Assembly: GCA_035934385.1 (NCBI GenBank)
Contig: DASYXY010000068.1
Coordinates: 1 to 64,000 of the forward strand
Direction: 5' to 3'
DNA from: CF-118 sp035934385
GTDB lineage: Bacteria > Chloroflexota > Dormibacteria > Dormibacterales > Dormibacteraceae
DNA length: 64,000 nt
In this document: positions 31,055-38,643 of the stretch, piece after piece
How the letters are laid out: every line of letters begins with the position of its first letter
Position numbering within the stretch: position 1 is the stretch's first letter
The notes under the pieces: generated by a model
What the model was told of the DNA's origin: nothing
Database searches by the model: none
Seen by the model: the letters and a program-made list of their open reading frames with translations, nothing else
Made by a program: the position numbers and the translations under genes

Positions 31055-32103
31055 GCCTTGAGGGGACCGCCGTCTACACAGACAAGCCGCAGCAGCGCCG
31101 GCGCCGCAGCAGGGACGCGAAAGTCGTGGCGCCTCCGGCGGGCTTGCGTGTGCCCCGCGCGGTGCGGCGGCTGCGACGCAACGCGCCGATGTACGCGATC
31201 CAGGGATTGAGTGAGCTGTCCACCCGGCTGCGCGAGCTCACGGGCCGCGAGGTCATCGACATGAACCGGGTGATGGAGCTCGTTCAGTTCGCCTACCAAC
31301 AGCAGCAGCTTGCGAAGCGAGGACCCAACTACGTCGTCGATGAGTTTGGGTTTGACGCCGAGTGGACCGAGTCGTTCCTGCCCTTGTTCAAGGCGCTCTA
31401 TCGCGACTACTGGCGCGTCGAGACGACCGGCATCGAGAATGTCCCGGCGAGCGGGCGGGCGCTCCTGGTCGCGAACCACGCGGGCGTACTGCCGTGGGAC
31501 GCCACGATGATCAAAACGGCGCTCTTCAACGAGCATCCGCGTCCGCGGCACGCGCGGGCCCTGGTGGCGAGCCTCTTCATGGGCATGCCCTTCCTCGGAG
31601 GGTTCCTCCGGCGTACGGGCCAGACGGTCGGCCACCCCGACGACACCCGCCGGCTACTGGAGCTGGACCAGCTGGTGCTCGTCTTTCCGGAAGGCGTCCG
31701 CGGCACCGGCAAGCCGTATGCGGATCGCTACAAGCTTCGGCGCTTCGGCCGCGGCGGCTTTGTGTCGACCGCGATCCGGGCAGGCGCTCCCATCGTGCCG
31801 GTGTCGGTGGTCGGCGCCGAGGAGATCTACCCGATGCTCGCGGACGTTCCGGTGCTGGCCAAGCTGATGGGCCTGCCTTACTTCCCGGTGACGCCGTTCT
31901 GGCCGTGGCTCGGGGCTCTCGGCATGATCCCGCTCCCGAGCAAGTGGCGCATCCAGTTCCACGAGCCGGTCCACGTCGAAGTGCATTCGCCCGACGCGGC
32001 GGACGACCAGAACCTGGTCATGGCCCTCTCCGACCGGGTCCGCGACACGATCCAGCAGGGCGTTTACGACAACCTGAAGCTGCGCCGGGGAGTCTTTCTC
32101 TAA
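31051..32103 (+). CDS. 1-acylglycerol-phosphate acyltransferase-like (PlsC family) protein
   Basis: A 350-aa membrane-associated acyltransferase of the PlsC superfamily. The catalytic NHx4D motif is NHAGVLPWD and the phosphate-binding motif is FPEGVRGTGKPYAD; PIVPVSVVGAEEIYP follows as in the family. The N-terminal ~120 residues are basic (RRRRSRDAKVVAP) and not part of the catalytic fold, longer than in E. coli PlsC. Overlap ATGA with the SDR-like gene implies coupled translation. It may acylate a lysophospholipid or another alcohol; substrate not deducible. Confidence 0.85.
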   Translation: MSLEGTAVYTDKPQQRRRRSRDAKVVAPPAGLRVPRAVRRLRRNAPMYAIQGLSELSTRLRELTGREVIDMNRVMELVQFAYQQQQLAKRGPNYVVDEFGFDAEWTESFLPLFKALYRDYWRVETTGIENVPASGRALLVANHAGVLPWDATMIKTALFNEHPRPRHARALVASLFMGMPFLGGFLRRTGQTVGHPDDTRRLLELDQLVLVFPEGVRGTGKPYADRYKLRRFGRGGFVSTAIRAGAPIVPVSVVGAEEIYPMLADVPVLAKLMGLPYFPVTPFWPWLGALGMIPLPSKWRIQFHEPVHVEVHSPDAADDQNLVMALSDRVRDTIQQGVYDNLKLRRGVFL

Positions 32104-32124
32104 GAGCTTGGGGGCTTGCCCGGC

Positions 32125-32547
32125 TTAGTCGATCACCCGTCTTACAGCGACCGGCTCGGGCTCCTCGACGATGTCGAGCGCGGTCGCCTGGCTGATCCAG
32201 TACTCGACATCCGAGAAAGTCGGAGAGCCCGCGAGCCCGACCGCCTCGGCCACGCTCGCGTGCAGCTGCTTGGGCTCCTGAGCCCGCAGCGCTTTCATCG
32301 AGTTGATGCCGAGACGCCGAATCACCGGCAGGAAGCGATCCATGCCCGAGACCTCGAGCAGGGTGCACTGGTTGGCGAACTCGTAGAGACGCTCAGGCGT
32401 GATGCCCGTCACCTTCGCGAGGCGATCGCGGTCGATCGCGAGCGACGTGCGGTGGAGCAGCTGGTTCGTGTGCTTGATCCCACGCGCGCGCAGCCTCCTC
32501 ACGTCGTCGGCTGAGATTCCGCGCAGGTACTCGAGCGTGCGATACAC
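32125..32547 (-). CDS. DUF4332 (helix-hairpin-helix-like) domain protein
   Basis: A 140-aa protein built of repeated helix-hairpin-helix-like units: YLRGISADDVRRLRARGIKH, DRLAKVTGITPERLYEFANQ, and a third one with RFLPVIRRLGINSMKALRAQ, the pattern of DUF4332. Such domains bind DNA or mediate protein contacts. GTG 32547 is chosen as the domain begins right after it; an upstream ATG at 32607 would run through the guaB3 promoter. Divergent from guaB3. Confidence 0.7.
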   Translation of the reverse strand: MYRTLEYLRGISADDVRRLRARGIKHTNQLLHRTSLAIDRDRLAKVTGITPERLYEFANQCTLLEVSGMDRFLPVIRRLGINSMKALRAQEPKQLHASVAEAVGLAGSPTFSDVEYWISQATALDIVEEPEPVAVRRVID

Positions 32548-32581
32548 GGCAGCACAAGGATATGTGGTGCCCGGCCTCCCG

Positions 32582-32587
32582 TATAAT
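32582..32587 (+). promoter_or_regulatory. consensus -10 element (TATAAT) of guaB3-guaA operon
   Basis: A perfect TATAAT, with a predicted start of transcription near 32594 and a leader of about 29 nt to the CTG at 32623. TGGAG at 32608-32612 would be the ribosome-binding site. No good -35 is evident 17 bp upstream. Confidence 0.65.
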
Positions 32588-32622
32588 TTGCGCGCCGCCA
32601 AATCCATTGGAGTAAACACACC

Positions 32623-33837
32623 CTGAAGCAGAGCCCGATCGCAACCCGAGAGACTCTTCCCGGGGAACAGTCTGGTCTTCAGGTCGGCATCGGGCGGTAC
32701 GCACGCCGCGCCTACGGCTTCGACGAGGTTGCGCTGGTGCCAGGTGGTGTCACCCTCAACCCCGACGAGGTCGACATCACTTTCACGATGGGCGAGCGCT
32801 TCAAGCTCGACATCCCGTTTTGGGCCTCGGCTATGGATGGCGTCGTCGACGTCGACTTCGCGATCGCGATGGGCCGCCTCGGCGGTATCGCAGTTCTCAA
32901 CCTCGACGGCGTGCACACGCGTTACGAAGACCCGAAGCCCGTGATCGCAAGGATCGCGGCCGCTGACAAGTCGACGGTGAACGCAGTCCTGAAGGAGGCT
33001 TACCGCGAGCCGGTCAAGCCCAGGCTGATCAGCGAGCGCATCACCCAGATCAAGGATGCGGGCGTCGCGTGCGCGGTCTCGAGCGTGCCCGCTCGCGCCG
33101 AGGAGCGAGCCGAGGTGGTGCAGCGCGCTGGCGCTGACGTGTTCGTCGTGCAGGGAACAGTGTTGACGGCTCGCCACTCGTCGCGGTCCTATCACCAGCT
33201 GGCGTTCGACGACCTCGTTCGCGCGTGCGACATCCCAGTGGTCGTCGGCAACTGCGTCCACTACGACACCGCGCTCGAGCTGATGGAAACCGGGATCGCC
33301 GGCATCCTGGTCGGGGTCGGACCCGGCGCCGCCTGCACGACTCGCGGCGTGCTTGGGGTCGGAGTACCGCAGGTCACGGCGACCGCGGACGTCGCCGCGG
33401 CTCGCGACGAGCACATGCGCCGCGGAGGCATGCGCGTCGCGGTGATCACCGACGGCGGTATGCGAATCGGAGCCGACGTGTGCAAGGCATTCGCGTCGGG
33501 CGCCGACGCGGTCATGATCGGCACTCCCTTCGCCGGCGCGGAGGAGTCTGCGTCGAAGGGCTTCAACTGGGGCATGGCGACCCCGGATCCGAACCTCCCG
33601 CGCGGCACTCGCGTGCACGTCGGCACGCGGGCGACCCTCCAGGAGATCCTGCTCGGCCCCGCGCGTGTGGACGACGGCTCGCAGAACTACGTCGGGGCTC
33701 TGCGCTCGGCGCTCGGGGTGTGCGGCGCGCGCGACATCGCCGAGTTCCAGCACGTCGAGCTGGTGATCGCGCCGTCGATCACGTCGGAGGGCAAAGCCCT
33801 GCAGCAGGCTCAGCACGTCGGCATGGGGAAGTCCTGA
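32623..33837 (+). CDS. guaB3: GuaB3 family IMP dehydrogenase-like protein (CTG start)
   Basis: About 404 aa. The TIM-barrel enzyme family is related to IMP dehydrogenase but lacks the CBS module. The N-terminal family signature GRYARRAYGFDEVALVPGG, then PFWASAMDGVVDVDFAIAMG, and the active-site loop GPGAACTTRGVLGVGVPQ with its Cys are present, with ITDGGMRIGADVCKAFASGAD further on. The first canonical start is GTG 32737, which cuts off the conserved N-terminus. No ATG, GTG or TTG lies in frame between the TAA at 32584 and 32737; CTG 32623 (CTGAAG) has GGAG 10 nt before and fits best. GuaB3 members may act on IMP or GMP. Operon with guaA. Confidence 0.85.
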   Translation: MKQSPIATRETLPGEQSGLQVGIGRYARRAYGFDEVALVPGGVTLNPDEVDITFTMGERFKLDIPFWASAMDGVVDVDFAIAMGRLGGIAVLNLDGVHTRYEDPKPVIARIAAADKSTVNAVLKEAYREPVKPRLISERITQIKDAGVACAVSSVPARAEERAEVVQRAGADVFVVQGTVLTARHSSRSYHQLAFDDLVRACDIPVVVGNCVHYDTALELMETGIAGILVGVGPGAACTTRGVLGVGVPQVTATADVAAARDEHMRRGGMRVAVITDGGMRIGADVCKAFASGADAVMIGTPFAGAEESASKGFNWGMATPDPNLPRGTRVHVGTRATLQEILLGPARVDDGSQNYVGALRSALGVCGARDIAEFQHVELVIAPSITSEGKALQQAQHVGMGKS

Positions 33838-33838
33838 G

Positions 33839-35431
33839 CTGAGCGAGACCGCCACGGCCACACACGCACGGCCGGAGGCGAAGAGCGGGCAGGGACGCCA
33901 GACAGTTCTGGTGCTCGATTTCGGTTCCCAGTACAGCCAGCTCATCGCCCGGCGCGTGCGTGAAGCGAGCGTGTACTGCGAGCTCGTACCTGGCACGACG
34001 CCCTGGGAGGAGCTGAAGCGCCGGCAGCCTGCGGGTCTCATCCTCTCCGGTGGGCCGGCGAGCGTCTACGAGCCCGGCGCTCCTCAGGTCGACCCGGACG
34101 CGCTGCGCGCCGGCGTCCCCGTGCTGGGGATCTGCTACGGCATGCAGCTGATCGCCCACCACCTGGGCGGCAAGGTCGACCCGGGCGCTGCGCGCGAGTA
34201 CGGGCCAGCCCTGCTGTCGGTGCGCCAGGCGGACCGCATCTTCGAGGGCCTCGAAGGCGAGCTGCCGGTCTGGATGAGCCACGGAGACCATGTCACGCAG
34301 CTGCCGCCGGGTTTTCACTCGCTCGCGTCGAGCGGCAACTCGCCGGTGGCCGCTTTTGCCGACGACCGCGGCGTGTACGGCATCCAGTTCCACCCCGAGG
34401 TCGTGCACACGCCTAGCGGCCGCGAGGTGCTGCGCAACTTCCTCTATCGCGTCTGCCGCTGTGAGCCGACGTGGAACGCCGGGTCCTTCATCGCCGAGGC
34501 AACCGAGACGATCCGCGCCCAGGTGGGCGGCGGCCGCGTCATCTGCGCGCTGTCCGGCGGCGTCGACTCCGCGGTGGCGGCGACGCTTGTGCATCGCGCC
34601 GTCGGCGACCAGCTGACGTGCGTGTTCGTGAACAACGGCCTTCTCCGCAAGGAGGAGCCCGAGCGCGTGCTCGCGGTGATGCATGGGAACCTCGACATGA
34701 ACATCCGCTTCGTCGACGCGACCGAGCGCTTCCTGCACGCCCTGAAGGGCGTGATCGATCCGGAGGAGAAGCGTCGCATCGTCGGCCGCGAGTTCATCTC
34801 GGTGTTCGAAGCCGAGGCGAAGGCGATGGGGCACATCGACTTCCTCGCCCAGGGCACGCTGTACCCAGACGTCATCGAATCGACCGCGCCTGATGTCGCG
34901 TCGACGGCCGCCAAGATCAAAACCCACCACAACGTGGGCGGCCTGCCGCCCGGCCTGCGCTTCCAGCTCATCGAGCCGCTGCGCTACCTGTTCAAGGACG
35001 AGGTGCGCGCGGTGGGCCAGGAGCTCGGCATGCCTGAGGAGATGGTGTACCGCCAGCCTTTCCCTGGGCCAGGCCTTTCGATCCGCTGCCTCGGCGAGGT
35101 CACGGCCGAGCGGCTGGAGATCCTGCGCAACGCCGACTGGGTCGTCGTGGACGAGATCAAGGCTTTTGGCCTTTACCGGCAGGTGTGGCAGTCGTTCGCC
35201 GTGCTCACACCGCTCGAGACCGTGGGCGTGATGGGCGACTACCGCACGTACGCGAACGTTGTCGCCGTCCGCGTGGTGACGAGCGAGGACGCCATGACCG
35301 CGGACTGGGCGCGCGTGCCATACGAGGTGCTTGCGCGCATCAGCAATCGCATCGTCAACGAGGTGAAGGACGTCAATCGGGTGGTGTTCGATATCACGTC
35401 GAAGCCGCCCGGCACCATCGAATGGGAATAA
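33839..35431 (+). CDS. guaA: GMP synthase (glutamine-hydrolysing), CTG start
   Basis: About 530 aa; converts XMP, ATP and glutamine to GMP. The glutaminase domain has LDFGSQYSQLIARRVRE, the nucleophile Cys in GICYGMQLIAHHLGG and the His/Glu in QFHPEVVHT; the ATP-pyrophosphatase loop is SGGVDSAVAA; the C-terminal dimerisation domain ends NRVVFDITSKPPGTIEWE. The first canonical codon, GTG 33911, removes the first beta strand (TVLVLDFG). CTG 33839 lies 1 nt after the guaB3 TGA, with GGGGAAG upstream, and gives a short extra leader peptide; the start is therefore probably CTG. Confidence 0.93.
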   Translation: MSETATATHARPEAKSGQGRQTVLVLDFGSQYSQLIARRVREASVYCELVPGTTPWEELKRRQPAGLILSGGPASVYEPGAPQVDPDALRAGVPVLGICYGMQLIAHHLGGKVDPGAAREYGPALLSVRQADRIFEGLEGELPVWMSHGDHVTQLPPGFHSLASSGNSPVAAFADDRGVYGIQFHPEVVHTPSGREVLRNFLYRVCRCEPTWNAGSFIAEATETIRAQVGGGRVICALSGGVDSAVAATLVHRAVGDQLTCVFVNNGLLRKEEPERVLAVMHGNLDMNIRFVDATERFLHALKGVIDPEEKRRIVGREFISVFEAEAKAMGHIDFLAQGTLYPDVIESTAPDVASTAAKIKTHHNVGGLPPGLRFQLIEPLRYLFKDEVRAVGQELGMPEEMVYRQPFPGPGLSIRCLGEVTAERLEILRNADWVVVDEIKAFGLYRQVWQSFAVLTPLETVGVMGDYRTYANVVAVRVVTSEDAMTADWARVPYEVLARISNRIVNEVKDVNRVVFDITSKPPGTIEWE

Positions 35432-35513
35432 GCCGGCGCCTCTAGACCACGAATGGCGGCGGGCGGCGATCGCCTGGCTGCTGGCGGGTCAGCAGCCGGA
35501 TGGCGGTTTCGGC

Positions 35514-36272
35514 GTGCATCCCTACGCGAAATGGCGTGGCGCGCACTGGCGTCTCGTGTCACTGGTCGAGCTTGGTGTGCCGAGGACGAGCCTCGAGGCC
35601 AACCGGGCGGCCGACCACGTCCTCGATTGGATCGCGACGAGGGATGAGCCGGTCGTGATCAAGGATCGCGAGCGCAGACACGCGTCGATGGAGGGCAACG
35701 CGCTGGCAACCGCGTCAAGGCTCGGCAAGCACCGTGACAAGCGGGTGCGGCACCTGGTGGAGGTGCTGCTGCGTGCGCAGTGGCCCGACGGCGGTTGGAA
35801 CTGCGACCGGAGGCCGGCTGCCACCCACTCGTCGTTTCACGAGAGCCTTGCGCCCATCTGGGGACTGGTCGAGTACCACCGCGAGACCGGCGACCAGCGC
35901 GCCTGGGATGCCGCGCAGGCTGCGGGCGAGCTGCTGCTGAGCCACGAGGTCTTCCGCTCCACGCGCACGGGTGCGCCGATCGATTCCGAGTGGATGCATA
36001 TCCACTGGCCGCACTACTGGCACTACGACTTCTTCCACGGCCTGCGAGCGCTGTCGATGCTCGGTCGTTTGAAGGATTCGCGCGCGGCGCCGGCACTGGC
36101 GCACCTGGACACGCTGCGGCAGCCCGATGGCACCTGGCACGCCTCCGGCCGCCGCTACTGGGCCCGCAGCACCGATGTCGTCGACTGGGGCGACGCCCAG
36201 CAGGTGATCACGCCGGCGGCGGAGCGGATCGTGCCGATCTCGCGATTCGTCAGCCGGACGGTGCGCCGCTGA
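35514..36272 (+). CDS. terpenoid-cyclase/prenyltransferase-like repeat protein (start uncertain)
   Basis: At least 252 aa. It has repeats of the alpha/alpha-toroid type with QxxDGGW-like motifs: GQQPDGGFG (upstream of the GTG start, in frame), RAQWPDGGWNCD and RQPDGTWHASGRR. Such repeats are known from squalene/hopene cyclases and protein prenyltransferase beta subunits, but the short length and the absence of a DxDD motif argue against a cyclase. The frame is open upstream from 35514 into guaA without any ATG, GTG or TTG, and the first repeat lies there, so the true start is probably a non-canonical codon near 35442-35480. It follows guaA and may be in its operon. Function unknown. Confidence 0.6.
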   Translation: MHPYAKWRGAHWRLVSLVELGVPRTSLEANRAADHVLDWIATRDEPVVIKDRERRHASMEGNALATASRLGKHRDKRVRHLVEVLLRAQWPDGGWNCDRRPAATHSSFHESLAPIWGLVEYHRETGDQRAWDAAQAAGELLLSHEVFRSTRTGAPIDSEWMHIHWPHYWHYDFFHGLRALSMLGRLKDSRAAPALAHLDTLRQPDGTWHASGRRYWARSTDVVDWGDAQQVITPAAERIVPISRFVSRTVRR

Positions 36273-36290
36273 GCTGGCGCCTGACTGGTC

Positions 36291-36890
36291 TCACTCAGGC
36301 GGGTAGATGTGCATGTCCGGCGGGGGGCGGTCGGTAGCGGCGGGTCTCGTCGTCGGGCGTTTTGCGGGCAGAACATGGCGGCGGCGCAGCCACTCGATCA
36401 GGCCGCCGACGGCGACGTCGAGGATCAGCAGCCCCACCACCGGCACTGCGAGGATCACCGCGAAGAACGTCTGGGCCTGCGGGATGAGGTTCTCATGACC
36501 AGGGTTGTCGGTGGTCGGCCAGCTCGAGCTCCCCAGGTAGATGGCAGTGACTTTGCCCTGGTAGATCTCTACGGAGACGGCGGTTCCGGGACGGAGTGGA
36601 GTGTTGTCGTCGCATGCGCCGGAAAGTGGGTCAGCATCGGTGGTCACGATCCGATCGGCGATCCTCAGTGTCACCTGGCACGGCGTGGGCGACTCGTTGA
36701 CCAGGTCCTGCGGCCCGTAAGGAAAGAGGGCCGAGACGACAACCGCCGGGAAGCGCTCCTTGGCCGCGTGCGCATACGTGTCCGCCGCTGCCCTGCCCTG
36801 GTACCACTGCCATACGCCGCCGCCGGCGATGAGAAGGAGAACGCCCAGCACGAAACCCAGGCAGCCCTTCACGGCGGCGCGAGCATACAC
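36291..36890 (-). CDS. membrane protein of unknown function
   Basis: A 199-aa protein with a TM helix near the N-terminus (CLGFVLGVLLLIAGGGVWQW), a ~105-residue middle domain with two cysteines, which should be outside, a second TM helix (FFAVILAVPVVGLLILDVA), and a basic Pro-rich tail ending PPDMHIYPPE. The domain pattern (dozens of polar residues, TAVSVEIYQGKVTAIYLG) resembles DUF3592-like exported modules, but I cannot assign it. The start may be GTG 36890 or GTG 36872. Divergent from purD. Confidence 0.55.
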   Translation of the reverse strand: MYARAAVKGCLGFVLGVLLLIAGGGVWQWYQGRAAADTYAHAAKERFPAVVVSALFPYGPQDLVNESPTPCQVTLRIADRIVTTDADPLSGACDDNTPLRPGTAVSVEIYQGKVTAIYLGSSSWPTTDNPGHENLIPQAQTFFAVILAVPVVGLLILDVAVGGLIEWLRRRHVLPAKRPTTRPAATDRPPPDMHIYPPE

Positions 36891-36910
36891 CCGTCTAACC
36901 TCTGTCCGAA

Positions 36911-38185
36911 GTGAAGGTCCTGGTCATCGGCTCGGGCGCCCGCGAGCACGCGCTGGTCTGGAAATGCGTGCAGTCCGAGCTGGTCGAGCGCGTGTTCTGC
37001 GCCCCCGGCAACGGCGGGACCGGCGGCATGGCGCGCAACGTCCCCATACCCGTCACCGACGTGGTGCAGCTCGTTAAGTTCGCCAAGCAGGAGCGTTTCG
37101 GCTTGGTCGTCATCGGCCCCGAGGCGGCCGTCGACGCCGGCGTCGGCGACGCGCTGCGCGACGCGGGCTTCAACGTCTTCGGTCCGAATCGCGGCGCGGG
37201 CCGCATCGAGACGAGCAAGGCGTTCGCCAAGAAGCTGATGCGGGAGGCCGGAATCCCGACCGCCGACTTCGAGGCCTTCACGACGCCCATGCCTGCCAAG
37301 GAATGGGCGCGCCGGCGGGACGGGCGCGTGGCGGTCAAGGCCGATGGGCTTGCGCGGGGCAAGGGCGTGATCGTCTGCGGCAGCGCAGACGAATCGGACG
37401 CGGCCATCGAAGCCATGCTCGTGGAGGCACGATTCGGCAAGAGCGGATCGACGATCGTCGTCGAGGAGAGGCTTGAAGGGCCCGAGCTCTCTCTGCTCGG
37501 GGTCACCGACGGCACAGAGGTGATCGCGCTGGCGCCGGCGCGCGACTTCAAGCGCGCGGGCGATGGAGACACCGGGCCGAACACTGGCGGCATGGGCGCC
37601 TATTCGCCGCCGCTGGCGGTGGACGGCGACGTGGTAGACGACGTCGTGAACAGGGTCCTTCGCCCGGCGGTGCGCGCGATGGCCGCGAACGGCAATGAAT
37701 TTCGGGGCGTCCTCTACGCCGGGGTGATGCTGACCAGGGACGGCGTGCGGACGCTCGAGTTCAACGCTCGCTTCGGCGACCCTGAGTCGCAGGTAGTACT
37801 GCCGCGCCTGGAATCGGACTTCGTCGCCCTCGCGCTTTCGGCGGCGAAGGGCGGGCTGGCCGACCACCCGGATCTGCGGTGGAGCAATCGTGCGTGCGTC
37901 GGCGTCGTCGTGGCCTCCGCGCACTACCCCGACGATGCTGCCGTCCGCACCGGATATCCGATCCGTGGGTTGGCGCAGATGCCGCGGGGCGTGCTGGTCT
38001 TCCACGGCGGCACGCGCTTCGACACGGAGCGTGGTCTGGTCACCGACGGAGGCCGCGTCGTCACGGCGGTGGGCCTGGCCGACACTGTGGCCGAGGCCCG
38101 TGAGGCGGCGCTCTCCGGGGCCCGGCAGGTACGATTCCACGGAGCCTTCTTCCGCACCGACATAGCTCTGGAGGCGGTTGTTTGA
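36911..38185 (+). CDS. purD: phosphoribosylamine-glycine ligase
   Basis: A 424-aa ATP-grasp enzyme for the second step of purine synthesis. N-terminus MKVLVIGSGAREHALVWK and the ATP-grasp blocks (VAVKADGLARGKGV, VEERLEGPELSLLGV, GPNTGGMGAYSPPLAVD, LEFNARFGDPESQVVLPRL) are all intact. GTG 36911 start. It is followed by purE with a TTGA overlap and then by genes of pyruvate carboxylase, so purDE lie apart from the main pur operon at 45-55 kb. Confidence 0.95.
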   Translation: MKVLVIGSGAREHALVWKCVQSELVERVFCAPGNGGTGGMARNVPIPVTDVVQLVKFAKQERFGLVVIGPEAAVDAGVGDALRDAGFNVFGPNRGAGRIETSKAFAKKLMREAGIPTADFEAFTTPMPAKEWARRRDGRVAVKADGLARGKGVIVCGSADESDAAIEAMLVEARFGKSGSTIVVEERLEGPELSLLGVTDGTEVIALAPARDFKRAGDGDTGPNTGGMGAYSPPLAVDGDVVDDVVNRVLRPAVRAMAANGNEFRGVLYAGVMLTRDGVRTLEFNARFGDPESQVVLPRLESDFVALALSAAKGGLADHPDLRWSNRACVGVVVASAHYPDDAAVRTGYPIRGLAQMPRGVLVFHGGTRFDTERGLVTDGGRVVTAVGLADTVAEAREAALSGARQVRFHGAFFRTDIALEAVV

Positions 38186-38643
38186 GTCCTGTAGTCGGCG
38201 TCATCCTCGGCTCCAAATCCGACCTGCCGCTGATGGAGTCGTGCGTCAAGGTCCTCGACGAGCTGGGGCTCGAGAACGAGGTCAAGGTCTGCTCCGCGCA
38301 CCGCAATCCGCGCGGCGTGATGGAGTGGGCGACGAGCGCGCGTGAGCGCGGGCTTCAGGTCGTCATCGCCGCGGCCGGCGGAGCCGCACACCTTCCCGGG
38401 GTGGTGGCCGCATGGACTGACCTGCCGGTGATCGGCGTGCCGGTGCCGACGCAGCACCTCGGTGGCGTCGACTCGCTCTACTCGATCGTCCAGATGCCGG
38501 CGGGCATCCCGGTTGCGACCGTGGCCATCGGCGAGGCTGGCGCAAAGAACGCGGCATGGCTGGCGGCGCGCATCATCGGGCTCAGCGACGAAGGCGTGCA
38601 GAAACGCCACCTCGAGAAGCGGGTGGCGCTCGCCGGTCCGTGA
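38182..38643 (+). CDS. purE: N5-carboxyaminoimidazole ribonucleotide mutase
   Basis: A 153-aa class I PurE: VILGSKSDLPLMESC, VCSAHRNPRGVMEWA, IAAAGGAAHLPGVVAAWT and GGVDSLYSIVQMPAGIPVATV are the family blocks. It isomerises N5-CAIR to CAIR. The TTG start overlaps the purD stop. No purK gene is in the window; purK must be elsewhere or the substrate arises non-enzymatically. Confidence 0.95.
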   Translation: MSPVVGVILGSKSDLPLMESCVKVLDELGLENEVKVCSAHRNPRGVMEWATSARERGLQVVIAAAGGAAHLPGVVAAWTDLPVIGVPVPTQHLGGVDSLYSIVQMPAGIPVATVAIGEAGAKNAAWLAARIIGLSDEGVQKRHLEKRVALAGP

